Positions 29,167 through 36,862 of a stretch of DNA of 64,000 nt are shown here, one piece after another (the stretch's first letter is position 1; every line of letters starts with the position of its first letter). The position numbers and the translations under genes were made by a program. The notes below the pieces were generated by a model. It was not told the origin of the DNA and searched no databases. It was given only the letters and a program-made list of their open reading frames with translations. The DNA comes from Taibaiella sp. (GTDB lineage: Bacteria; Bacteroidota; Bacteroidia; Chitinophagales; Chitinophagaceae), in assembly GCA_019638495.1 (NCBI GenBank), contig JAHBTQ010000011.1, positions 1 through 64,000 of the forward strand, given 5' to 3'.

Positions 29167-30138
29167 TTGCTCACCGACAACCATAACAGACCAATAACTT
29201 ACCTGCGGCTGGCAGTTACAGACCGGTGCAACCTGCGCTGTTTCTACTGCATGCCCGAGGAGGGTATTGACTGGCTGGGCCGCAAGGAGCTGATGAGCTA
29301 TGAGGAGATGGTGCGCATTTGTGCGGTGCTGGCTGCCAATGGTGTAAATAAGATCCGTATCACCGGTGGCGAGCCCTTTGTGCGGAAAGACATCATGTCG
29401 CTCCTCAGCACACTTGCAGCCACGCCCGGAGTAGATGAGCTTACCCTTACCACAAACGGCATCCTCACCGCATCCTACATCCCGGAACTGAAGCGCCTCG
29501 GCATTCGCAGTGTCAACCTCAGCCTCGATACGCTGGACCGCAACCGCTTTTTTGCCATTACCCGGCGCGATGAGCTGCCTGCCGTGCTCCACACCATGGA
29601 GACCCTCCTGGCCCACGGCATACAGGTGAAGATAAACGCGGTGGTGATGGACGGCCGCAATACGCAGGACATTGCAGACCTCGTGGCGCTTACCAGGGAT
29701 CTCCCCGTAAGCATGCGCTTCATAGAGGAGATGCCTTTTAATGGTACCGGCGAGCTGCGCCCCCTGCTTTGGGATCACCTCAAGATACTCGAGGCCATCA
29801 GGGCCGCTTATCCCGGCATTCAGAAGGCTGCCGATCCTGCGCACTCCACATCCTTCAACTATCAGATACCAGGCCACAAGGGCGATGTGGGCATCATTGC
29901 AGCCTACACCCGCTCCTTCTGCGGCACGTGCAACCGTATTCGCATCACCCCGCAGGGCATGCTCAAAACCTGCCTCTACGACGGTGGGGTGGTAAACCTG
30001 CGCGATCTGCTGCGCTCCGGCGCCACTGACGCTCAGCTACTCGCCACCCTTCAGGACGCTATCAGCCACCGCGCCCGCAATGGCCACGAGGCCGAGCAGA
30101 ATGCCACCCACGAATCTATGGCCGCAATAGGCGGCTAG
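29167..30138 (+). CDS. moaA: GTP 3',8-cyclase MoaA
   Basis: Radical-SAM enzyme for the first step of molybdopterin synthesis (GTP to 3',8-cyclo-GTP, then cPMP with MoaC). 323 residues from the chosen start. The N-terminal 4Fe-4S motif is DRCNLRCFYC (Cys21, Cys25, Cys28 as CxxxCxxC), with the TGGEP SAM-binding loop. The C-terminal cluster is CGTCNRIRITPQG...CLYD, and the protein ends in GG as MoaA does. No ATG is available: TTG at 29167 gives the usual start LTDNHNRPITYLRL, and the earlier TTG at 29143 lies inside the predicted -7 box. No other molybdopterin genes are in the window, so the pathway must be encoded elsewhere. Confidence 0.93.
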   Translation: MLTDNHNRPITYLRLAVTDRCNLRCFYCMPEEGIDWLGRKELMSYEEMVRICAVLAANGVNKIRITGGEPFVRKDIMSLLSTLAATPGVDELTLTTNGILTASYIPELKRLGIRSVNLSLDTLDRNRFFAITRRDELPAVLHTMETLLAHGIQVKINAVVMDGRNTQDIADLVALTRDLPVSMRFIEEMPFNGTGELRPLLWDHLKILEAIRAAYPGIQKAADPAHSTSFNYQIPGHKGDVGIIAAYTRSFCGTCNRIRITPQGMLKTCLYDGGVVNLRDLLRSGATDAQLLATLQDAISHRARNGHEAEQNATHESMAAIGG

Positions 30139-30169
30139 CCACACAGCATCAATATTTTACACACTGCTT

Positions 30170-30198
30170 TTGCCAGTGGATAATATTTAGTAGCTTTA
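30170..30198 (+). promoter_or_regulatory. Promoter of the lipoprotein gene at 30223
   Basis: TTG (30170-30172), an 18-base spacer and TAGCTTTA (30191-30198; 7 of 8 positions of TAnnTTTG) precede the ATG by 24 bases. Confidence 0.5.
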
Positions 30199-30222
30199 GC
30201 CTTCAAATTTTTATATTCGTTT

Positions 30223-30927
30223 ATGAAGTACGTTTTCCTTGCCCTGGGTCTTTTCGTTGTGTTCGCAGCATGTAATAAAGAACCGGACCCCGCTGCACCC
30301 ACCAGGGAAAACCTGCTGCGCGGTAAAAAGTGGAAAATCTCCGGCGGCACCATGACCGTGAAGGATCCCGGTGGCCGCGACACTGCGCTCGAATACACCA
30401 AGTTTATCGATACCTGCTACTTCGACGATTACATCACGTTCGACTCGCTCGATTTTGGTGGTCTGCACTCAGGCGACCAGAAGTGCAACCCGGCCGATCC
30501 GGATACGCGCAACTTTACGTGGCGTGTGTGGGGCCCTGATAATTCCTATATTGATCTGTTCAATGGTTTCAACACCATTTTCGCGGTCAACACTACCATC
30601 AAGCCATACCACTTTGATACGCTGGAGCAGAGCCCGCTGAAGCTAGATACTATTGTGGGCCGTCTCGATACTATACCCGGCTTCATCAAGTCGTTCATTG
30701 TGCTCGATACTATTCGTGAGCTCAGGTTCACATCTTACAAGATCCCGAACTTCACCATTTATGGTGCAGAGCTGCAAGACCTGACAGAGAGTTCTGTGAA
30801 GCTGAAGTTCTCTTTCAAAACTACCAGGCTCGACTCAACCAACGGCCATGCCGGCGCGCCTAACAACCTGGAACCATTTACAGTAGCTGATACTACCGAT
30901 TACCTGCTTACGCTTACTCCTATGTAA
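30223..30927 (+). CDS. Hypothetical lipoprotein
   Basis: Family not recognised. 234 residues: a lipoprotein signal (FVVFAAC, Cys17) followed by NKEPDPAAPTRENLLRGKKWKI. That layout, a short linker after the lipid anchor and then a LL.GKKWKI start, is common in Bacteroidota lipocalin-like lipoproteins. Many Asp/Thr-rich beta strands follow (DTCYFDDYITFDS, LDTIVGRLDTIPG). The C-terminus TTDYLLTLTPM is a typical last strand. It is probably tethered in the periplasm. Own promoter and single-gene unit. Confidence 0.7.
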   Translation: MKYVFLALGLFVVFAACNKEPDPAAPTRENLLRGKKWKISGGTMTVKDPGGRDTALEYTKFIDTCYFDDYITFDSLDFGGLHSGDQKCNPADPDTRNFTWRVWGPDNSYIDLFNGFNTIFAVNTTIKPYHFDTLEQSPLKLDTIVGRLDTIPGFIKSFIVLDTIRELRFTSYKIPNFTIYGAELQDLTESSVKLKFSFKTTRLDSTNGHAGAPNNLEPFTVADTTDYLLTLTPM

Positions 30928-30928
30928 T

Positions 30929-30985
30929 TCGGCAATGAGACAATTCGGCAATTTGACAATTCGACAATTAGCCAATGAGTGAAAT
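30929..30985. repeat. 8-bp-period GRCAATTY array, copy 1
   Basis: Degenerate head-to-tail 8-mers (ggcaatga, gacaattc, ggcaattt, gacaattc, gacaatta, gccaatga) begin just after the lipoprotein stop. An inverted array lies at 31111-31153, on the other side of a hairpin. Confidence 0.65.
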
Positions 30986-31026
30986 GCGGGATCGTATTTG
31001 TGTGATAAACTAATAAAAAGTAACTG

Positions 31027-31051
31027 AACGGTGCGCCATTTGCGCACCGTT
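31027..31051. terminator. Hairpin between convergent genes
   Basis: A 10-bp perfect stem (aacggtgcgc / gcgcaccgtt) with a 5-nt loop lies between two convergent genes and is flanked by inverted GRCAATTY arrays. No long T run; probably a bidirectional terminator. Confidence 0.5.
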
Positions 31052-31110
31052 CGTCATTTATCTATTTCAGCGGCAGACTTTGACCGCGGTAACGTACCAC
31101 TAACAGCACT

Positions 31111-31153
31111 TTCATTGCCGAATTGCCGAATTGTCTCATTGTCAAATTATCAA
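31111..31153. repeat. 8-bp-period GRCAATTY array, copy 2 (inverted)
   Basis: Units such as gccgaatt, gccgaatt, gtctcatt, gtcaaatt read as the reverse complement of copy 1. The array runs into the 3' end of the minus-strand gene at 31150. Confidence 0.6.
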
Positions 31154-31569
31154 CTCTTCGCTCTGCGGAAAATATACCTTGTAATAAATATACCCCCGTT
31201 GCTGTTTCCGTTTGAGCTCTGCTGATTGGTAGCGGTTGCCACCTGCCACAGTTCCCATCCCTGCTGCGAATAGTCGTTAAGGCGGTCCACGATCACGCGG
31301 TCGTTATTGGCTATGTTGTCGAAGTTGATGCCCACCATGCTATAGAAGTTTTTCAGCTCCTTCTCGCGCATTTGTCCGTTATCGTCTGTGGTGAGGATGC
31401 GGCTGCGGCCCAGGCCACCCGGCACCACGCTTTCCACTGCAGTTATCTGCTGGTATTCATATACCACCGGCTTTGGCGGTGCATCGTCCGGAGAGCGGAA
31501 AGAGAACATGCCCAATGTGCCGATTACCGATGCGGCGGCAACAACCGCTGTAGTGATGTGTTTGTTCAT
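31150..31569 (-). CDS. Hypothetical exported protein
   Basis: Family not recognised. 139 residues with an N-terminal hydrophobic segment (ITTAVVAAASVIGTLGMF) that is a signal or anchor, then EYQQITAVESV and a C-terminal half with DRVIVDRLNDYSQQGWELWQVATA, a pattern seen in small DUF4177-like alpha/beta proteins (strand, helix, GWEL turn, strand). The start at 31569 is supported by a promoter that fits very well and lies inside the longer open frame (31594-31624). Confidence 0.7.
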   Translation of the reverse strand: MNKHITTAVVAAASVIGTLGMFSFRSPDDAPPKPVVYEYQQITAVESVVPGGLGRSRILTTDDNGQMREKELKNFYSMVGINFDNIANNDRVIVDRLNDYSQQGWELWQVATATNQQSSNGNSNGGIFITRYIFRRAKS

Positions 31570-31593
31570 TTTGCAATTATTTACTGTAAGACG

Positions 31594-31624
31594 CAAAAAT
31601 ACCCACCCACCCCTATGATGCAAA
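31594..31624 (-). promoter_or_regulatory. Consensus Bacteroidota promoter for the gene at 31569
   Basis: On the minus strand TTTG (31624-31621), a 19-base spacer and TATTTTTG (31601-31594) give an exact match to TTTG-N19-TAnnTTTG, 24 bases before the ATG. Confidence 0.7.
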
Positions 31625-31689
31625 TGCTAAAGGAATGGTAAAGGGACGCAGGGGCAGTACGCAGGAGCAGGAGGCAGCCCCAAAGATGT

Positions 31690-31720
31690 CCGTCACCTCG
31701 ACCGCAGGGAGAGGTCTCCC
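31690..31720. repeat. Intergenic repeat-like segment with gggaga/tctccc hairpin
   Basis: The stretch around gtcacctcgaccgcaggg ends in gggagaggtctccc, a 6-bp stem with a 2-base loop. It resembles the dispersed ctcgaccg...gagaggtctccc sequences common between genes in Bacteroidota (recalled, not searched). No gene covers it. Confidence 0.4.
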
Positions 31721-31767
31721 GAGCCCATGCACGAAGCTAAATCAACGCCCTTCACTATCTTGCAATA

Positions 31768-32688
31768 GTGGAGCTTTCAGCATTCATAAAGAAGATCGAA
31801 AAACTGAACGTCGACAGGTCAAAGGGCTTGCCTGCGCCACACAAAGCCGTTCTGCTACTTTCCGTCATCGAGTCAATAGAAAGAGGCGAGATAAAAGAAA
31901 ACCGCATCTACATCACTTCCGACCTGGTGGGCCGATTCAAAAGCAACTGGTGCAGCTTTGATATCGACAGTCGTTTCAATCCAAACTTCGCCTTGCCATT
32001 CTTTCACCTGCGCAGCGATGGATTCTGGAAGCTACAGACCAAGCCGGGCATGGAACTGCTGCTCACTTCCTCACACTCTGTCCGCAGCTTCGGAAGTCTC
32101 AAAGAAACAATCAGCTTTGCATGCTTCACGCCAGAAGTATACCTGCTATTGCAGGTTCCCGAAAACAGGGCAATCATAAAGGACGTGCTGATGTCCCGAT
32201 ACCTCGGGCGTCCATCAAAGCATTACGACCTGTTTCATGTGCTGGAGGAGAAAATGCTGAACGAAACACCGGCCGAATACCGTCGCGAAATCGACCATGC
32301 CGATGAAGAAGACATTTTCATTCGCAGTGGCGTGTTCAAAAAAGTAGTGCCACGGGTTTACAACTACACTTGCTGCATATCCGGCTTGCGCATTTCCATC
32401 GCACGGGATATTCAAATGGTGGATGCATGCCACATCATCCCATTTGCAGAATCTCACAACGATACCATATCAAACGGCCTCTCCCTTTCCCCCAACCTCC
32501 ACCGCGCCTTCGACCGCTTTCTCATCACGATAGACGAAGACTACCGCGTAGTAGTTTCACAAGACTTCAATGAAGCAGGCCAGCATTCCATCCGCCAGTT
32601 CCACGGCAAGAAGCTACTGCTACCAGCAGATATAAAATACCTCCCATCACAGGAGAGTCTTTCTTGGCATAGGGAGAGGTTTTATTGA
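31768..32688 (+). CDS. HNH endonuclease, phosphorothioate-DNA-binding (ScoMcrA-like) type
   Basis: Probable type IV restriction enzyme. 306 residues. The N-terminal ~150 residues (DRSKGLPAPHKAVLLLSVIES, FNPNFALPFFHL) resemble the sulfur-binding domain of ScoMcrA-type enzymes, which recognise phosphorothioated DNA. The C-terminal part is an HNH_2 domain: CCISG (202-206), His222 in DACHIIPF, Asn236 in NGLSL, and His245 in NLHRAFD. No dnd/ssp phosphorothioation genes are in the window, so it would act on incoming modified DNA. Start is GTG at 31768. Convergent with the ABC-3C cassette (61 bases between stop codons). The nuclease call is firm; the phosphorothioate specificity is an inference from the N-terminal pattern. 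Confidence 0.82.
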   Translation: MELSAFIKKIEKLNVDRSKGLPAPHKAVLLLSVIESIERGEIKENRIYITSDLVGRFKSNWCSFDIDSRFNPNFALPFFHLRSDGFWKLQTKPGMELLLTSSHSVRSFGSLKETISFACFTPEVYLLLQVPENRAIIKDVLMSRYLGRPSKHYDLFHVLEEKMLNETPAEYRREIDHADEEDIFIRSGVFKKVVPRVYNYTCCISGLRISIARDIQMVDACHIIPFAESHNDTISNGLSLSPNLHRAFDRFLITIDEDYRVVVSQDFNEAGQHSIRQFHGKKLLLPADIKYLPSQESLSWHRERFY

Positions 32689-32749
32689 CGGTGCTTGTGA
32701 GTATTTAATTTCAAGACTAGAACCATTCCCCCAAAACTATAGGCTTCTT

Positions 32750-34570
32750 TTAAAATTCAAATCCAAATAACATACCCGTTTCATCTTTGTCGTGTAACCT
32801 TAAAACAACTTCATCGTCTGAAAAATAAACCAGCTTATCCTGTTCATCGGTTGGTAAATCAGACTTTATTACTGAGAGTATATATTGCAAATCATAACTA
32901 GCTGTGAGTGTCCTAATAAGGAGAAGCAGTCGATGTTTTACACCAGCATCCTGCTGTGACAGAACATCGTCATGATAAACGAATCTATAATACGATTCGT
33001 GATTATAGCTAGTTAATATAGCTAGGTCGAACGCTACACAGAGCATTTTCTTATAAGTATTTCCTTCGTCTTTCGCGGTCACAAGTTTTTCTCCTTGTTT
33101 TTCATGAACCTTTGGGGGAGGAAAATCAACATTATCATTCCCATTTATATTCCACGACATGCGCGCGTCTTCATCCATTATCTTTTTATAGAATAATGCA
33201 AACTTTGTCCTTATATCAGAATATTTGTTGTTATCCTCGGTAGATTGATATACTGCCTTTAATTTCGTTACAGTGTCTTGAATTTCGTCTAATAGTACTT
33301 TGTCTTCTTTTTCTTTGTTGATAATAATATCTATCTGTTTTATTTTCTCCTTAATTAGAAAAATCCGTCCTTCAATTTTGACTAGCTCTTTTTGGTACTG
33401 TTTAAAGCGCTTGAATGTGTCAGTATCTTGAATAAAAGAAAGCAGCGACTCTTTTTTTGAATTTAGCTCCTCTAGTTTAGTATTGACATTGTCAAGTTCC
33501 TTCCGCTTTAATTTTAGTGTACTCCGAATTAATTTATTCCGTTCAGTAGTGAGCTTTTTATTAAATTCAATTAATGACTGGAAATCATATTTTAGTTGGT
33601 CTGGGAAAAAGATGTTCGACTCGGAGAAGACTTTACTTACTTTGTTTATATTGAAGGCAAAATTGTTTTTTATCGAACTTTCAAGGCGTTCAATTTCGTA
33701 ATTGAGATTATAAGACAGAGAGTTATATTCACCAATTGCCCCCTCGATTTCATCTATTCCTTTTCTAATAAGTTCTCTGTCCTGTTGATAAAAATTAAAT
33801 TTATCTATTTTTTGTTCAATGTCTTTCGCATTACTTTCAACTAACTGGACTTGTGCGACGTAATCATCTCGATCCTCTATTTTGATGGAGTATTCATTTT
33901 TGAGAGCTTCAATAAACTTTGCGATTTCTTCCCGTTCTCCGTCATTGCTATATTTTTTCACAAGGAGTCCCCCGTCAAAACCTAACAAATCAAAAATAAA
34001 TGGCTTCCAATGAATATGTTTACCGTTTGAAAACTTCCCTAACTGATAAACATCTTTATAGTCATCTGGTGGCGTTCTAAGGCTGTAGCTTAATGCTTTT
34101 CTATAGTCGTAAGGCTTATTGAAAAAAAAGTCAAGATTCAGGTATTCACCCAGAATGAGCTTTGCCCTATCTAAGGGAACATCCTCAAAATCCCATTTTG
34201 TCGGTGCAATATATCCCTCCGATCTCTGATTATCAACGATCATAGATATTTTTGAATTGGCATCGACACTCCTTCTTATTGTCAAAAATCTTCCATCATT
34301 TAATGCTATCTCTAAATAAAAAATGTAGCTCTTAAATATCGATTGTTTATGTTGGTCTTTTAATTTGAACAAAAAGTGTTTTTTCTGGTCCACTCCCTTA
34401 AGTAGTAAAAAATCGATTAGATCTGCAAGCTTTGTTTTTCCTAGGTCATGTGAATTTTTGTGTTCTTCCAATTTTGTTCTTACATCGGCATAAACAACAT
34501 TTATTCCTTTGAGATTAAAGGTTATGTTTTTGAACGACTCAATATTGCAGTAAAGTTTACTCAGTTTCAT
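32750..34570 (-). CDS. DUF2326-type SMC/ABC-like ATPase (ABC-3C ATPase component)
   Basis: 606 residues. A degenerate Walker A (HDLGKTKL, residues 41-48, with Lys45 and Thr46) follows the short strand region GINVVYADV. A long coiled-coil arm occupies ~225-440 (IDKFNFYQQDRELIRKG, LKRKELDNVNTKLEELNSKKESLL). The C-terminal head has a signature-like DEGNTYKKMLCVAFDLAIL (from ~501) and a Walker B-like YRFVYHDDVL (HDD 533-535). This is the DUF2326 architecture, an SMC/RecN-like ABC ATPase that in three-component defence systems controls an effector. It overlaps the small upstream gene by 14 bases. Very AT-rich with unlike codon use compared with neighbours, a sign of transfer. ATP-dependent sensing is known only for relatives. 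Confidence 0.78.
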   Translation of the reverse strand: MKLSKLYCNIESFKNITFNLKGINVVYADVRTKLEEHKNSHDLGKTKLADLIDFLLLKGVDQKKHFLFKLKDQHKQSIFKSYIFYLEIALNDGRFLTIRRSVDANSKISMIVDNQRSEGYIAPTKWDFEDVPLDRAKLILGEYLNLDFFFNKPYDYRKALSYSLRTPPDDYKDVYQLGKFSNGKHIHWKPFIFDLLGFDGGLLVKKYSNDGEREEIAKFIEALKNEYSIKIEDRDDYVAQVQLVESNAKDIEQKIDKFNFYQQDRELIRKGIDEIEGAIGEYNSLSYNLNYEIERLESSIKNNFAFNINKVSKVFSESNIFFPDQLKYDFQSLIEFNKKLTTERNKLIRSTLKLKRKELDNVNTKLEELNSKKESLLSFIQDTDTFKRFKQYQKELVKIEGRIFLIKEKIKQIDIIINKEKEDKVLLDEIQDTVTKLKAVYQSTEDNNKYSDIRTKFALFYKKIMDEDARMSWNINGNDNVDFPPPKVHEKQGEKLVTAKDEGNTYKKMLCVAFDLAILTSYNHESYYRFVYHDDVLSQQDAGVKHRLLLLIRTLTASYDLQYILSVIKSDLPTDEQDKLVYFSDDEVVLRLHDKDETGMLFGFEF

Positions 34571-34823
34571 TATACAAAAAGCTATCTGTCGTTTCTCTAT
34601 ATGTAAGTTTACCCATTAAAAACAAAAAACTTAGGGCATACGGATAATTTTCTTTTGCACGTTCACCCATTCCTTTAATTACTTTCTCTAAAAGTTTGTC
34701 GTAACTAATATCATATTGCGACTTTAGCTGCCTTAGGATGAAGGCACTAATGTTAATTACTGAAAAGTCCGGGTTGGTATGTCTGTCTGGTTTAATCATC
34801 TCTATTTCACTCCAATTAAACAC
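34557..34823 (-). CDS. ABC-three-component middle component (small)
   Basis: 88 residues; from the internal Met at residue 9 it reads MIKPDRHTNPDFSVINISAFIL, then a winged-helix-like stretch (YDKLLEKVIKGMGERAKENYPYALSFLFLMGKLTYRETTDSFLY). This pattern of a small helix-turn-helix-like protein starting with a PxxH region, between a DUF2326 ATPase and a larger partner, is that of the middle component (MC6-like) of ABC-3C systems. It overlaps both neighbours (22 bases upstream, 14 bases downstream), so the three genes are translationally coupled. The subfamily number is uncertain. Start could also be 34799. Confidence 0.7.
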   Translation of the reverse strand: MFNWSEIEMIKPDRHTNPDFSVINISAFILRQLKSQYDISYDKLLEKVIKGMGERAKENYPYALSFLFLMGKLTYRETTDSFLYNETE

Positions 34824-35746
34824 TCCATGTATATATAATGTAAGAAAGTACTCACATGCCTCTTACTTCCTCTCAAGTTTACGTTTCCATCACAAATTTT
34901 CTGATAAATGAAAGCGAAAATTTCTTCGAACGCTCCAAAGTTATCTCTTTGAATAGTTATTATTTGGTTTAATTCCGCAGCTATATCGAAATAACATTCC
35001 TTATAGATACTATTTTCGTCAGCATCGAGAAAACGTTGAATTTTGTCAAAGTCCATTAACGATCTAGCTAGAATGACATTTTCATAATACATCTTGCCAA
35101 GTCTATTTTTTTCATTTTTTATTTCCTTTTCGAGATGATCGAAATCATACTTCACCCCTGCAACTTTGGTATGTACGGCATCTTGTATTTTATGAAGCTG
35201 TTCTTTGAAGGTTAGAATAATATTTTGTATCTCTTCATCCGAAAAATCAAAAGGTATATGGTGTTTACTTAGCTGAAACTCACTTATTATATCTTTATTA
35301 GGGTTAATGTAATGATTATTAATAGTTTCCTTGCCGATTAATACAGCATCTTTTATCCCTGTGAGTGCGACAATATTTTTTAACAATGCTTCTCCAGACA
35401 CTCCTGAATATTTTCTGTTTGTAAAAACCAAATAAAAGTCTACGTCGCCCAAAGCTTTAAGTTTTTTGATCTTGGGGACCTCAATTTGCAAAATTTGATT
35501 TTCAAAATCAGAATCTGCACATGAGGCAATAGGGTTGGAAGTGTGTTTGGATTGAATAATGAACTTACCAGACCATTGACTAGTTGTCGAGGGATACTTT
35601 TCCGCTGTACCAATGAATTTCCCGTCTCTTCCTCCATCTTTTCCGGGTGAAAAGGAAATCATTCCCATGCCTAGCAGCTTCTGACAGATTCTATTAATTA
35701 GATTTTCGAACGTTGCTTGATCCAGCATTTCTAATCTATAATCCAT
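34802..35746 (-). CDS. Mrr-like nuclease with ABC-3C C-terminal domain (effector component)
   Basis: 314 residues. The N-terminal half is a PD-(D/E)XK restriction-type fold of the Mrr kind: FENLINRICQKLLG, then SPGKDGGRDG (Asp41) and FIIQSKH (Gln65, Lys67; the Q-x-K variant typical of Mrr). The C-terminal half is helical (HHIPFDFSDEEIQNIILTFKEQL, LEKEIKNEKNRLGKMYYE, YFDIAAELNQIITI) and would be the CTD that contacts the middle component. First gene of the three-gene cassette. It probably cuts DNA (invader or host) when released by the ATPase; that is inference from family logic, and the phage target is unknown. Confidence 0.72.
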   Translation of the reverse strand: MDYRLEMLDQATFENLINRICQKLLGMGMISFSPGKDGGRDGKFIGTAEKYPSTTSQWSGKFIIQSKHTSNPIASCADSDFENQILQIEVPKIKKLKALGDVDFYLVFTNRKYSGVSGEALLKNIVALTGIKDAVLIGKETINNHYINPNKDIISEFQLSKHHIPFDFSDEEIQNIILTFKEQLHKIQDAVHTKVAGVKYDFDHLEKEIKNEKNRLGKMYYENVILARSLMDFDKIQRFLDADENSIYKECYFDIAAELNQIITIQRDNFGAFEEIFAFIYQKICDGNVNLRGSKRHVSTFLHYIYMECLIGVK

Positions 35747-35867
35747 TTGTAAACTCTATAAATTGGGGAATTATTGAAAACAAATCTTAAATTCTCGGAT
35801 AGTTAATCGACGGCAGAATAGTCTCAAATATAATTTGATTTTAGTGTATTATTCATGCCCTTTCAAC

Positions 35868-36035
35868 TCAGTGCCTATTTACAATTAAAATGTCGGCTTC
35901 CATTAAAACTGCCCGCTCGGTTCCACTTATATTTGCTATCGTTGTCGCTAAGCTCCGAAGGATAACAGCAACGGGTAATATAAATCCGTTTCCATCAACG
36001 GAATTGAACTTCTGAATACCTACAGAATCGGACAT
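35868..36035 (-). CDS. Possible 55-residue small protein
   Basis: A short open frame from ATG (36035) to TGA (35868), beginning MSDSVGIQKFNSVDGNGFIL and ending EADILIVNRH, with a helical middle (PVAVILRSLATTIANISGTERAVLM). It starts 13 bases after the stop of the CoiA-like gene, as the next gene of an operon would. I recognise no family. It could be a remnant of a longer protein or chance. It is the only content seen in the ~300-base gap. Confidence 0.35.
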   Translation of the reverse strand: MSDSVGIQKFNSVDGNGFILPVAVILRSLATTIANISGTERAVLMEADILIVNRH

Positions 36036-36048
36036 CAGGAACAACTGC

Positions 36049-36798
36049 TTATTCAGAATATCTGCTGATAAATTCCTCCCTTTGTACCAATTGTATATAC
36101 CAAAATGGAGACGTAAATTGGACTCGCTTTTTCAACCAATAAAGAACTTCTTCCCCAATATCAATAAAAACTTCTGATGTAGTAGCAAACCAAACAGAGT
36201 GTTTATTCTTCCAATTAAACATACGGTACGGTGTTTCTACGCCCTCTAGCGACAATAACACATTTTCAAGCTGCGGGGAAAAAATATTCAGTATCTCGTC
36301 GCTCCCTGGCTGCTGGAAAAGTATCTCGTTAGCGTTTGTATTTGTAAGCAGCTCGAGATTATCCAAAAGAAAAGTCCTAGGATTGGGAATTGAGCATGTT
36401 AATTTAAATCCCCCTTTGAACTTTACCCCATTCACAACCCAGATAAGGTTCCTATAAAACGTGTCCCGACTTCTTACTTCGTCTAGTGAGATTGGCGAAT
36501 TCTGAAACTCAATGGTTACGCCTTTTGAGGTATGTATATCTGCTCTATGCTTTTCGTTAGTAATGGGATTCGTGAAAGAGACTTCCCTGTACTCCATTGG
36601 GAAGCGATTTTTCCAATTCCTATGCCATTGCGTTTCTGGTTCATACCATGAATCACAATCTTCAATATTCTTATGCGCCCAATGGTGTATCTTGACGCTG
36701 CCGCACTTGGCTATGACTTCGCTGCTGCAACCTTCACAAATGCCCTTTTCTCCTTTTGTGGGTTCAGTTCTTATTCCTTTAACTAGTGCGTACTGCAT
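36049..36798 (-). CDS. CoiA-like nuclease-family protein
   Basis: 249 residues. The N-terminal zinc-ribbon-like part (CEGC at 21-24, KCGSVKIHHWAHK) is followed by a PD-(D/E)XK core: TQWHRNWKNRFP, HRADI (Asp87), IEFQNSPIS (Glu97, Gln99), RSRDTFYRNLIWVVNG. This order is typical of competence protein CoiA-family members found singly in Bacteroidota. CoiA in Gram-positives helps process incoming DNA; here there are no competence genes, so a defence or DNA-processing role is more likely (inference). AT-rich like the ABC-3C cassette beside it. Activity untested. Confidence 0.72.
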   Translation of the reverse strand: MQYALVKGIRTEPTKGEKGICEGCSSEVIAKCGSVKIHHWAHKNIEDCDSWYEPETQWHRNWKNRFPMEYREVSFTNPITNEKHRADIHTSKGVTIEFQNSPISLDEVRSRDTFYRNLIWVVNGVKFKGGFKLTCSIPNPRTFLLDNLELLTNTNANEILFQQPGSDEILNIFSPQLENVLLSLEGVETPYRMFNWKNKHSVWFATTSEVFIDIGEEVLYWLKKRVQFTSPFWYIQLVQREEFISRYSE

Positions 36799-36862
36799 AT
36801 AAATAACTATCTAATCTTGCCAACCCAGATTCCGAAGCATTTCGATTGTGCATCACCCTCTA

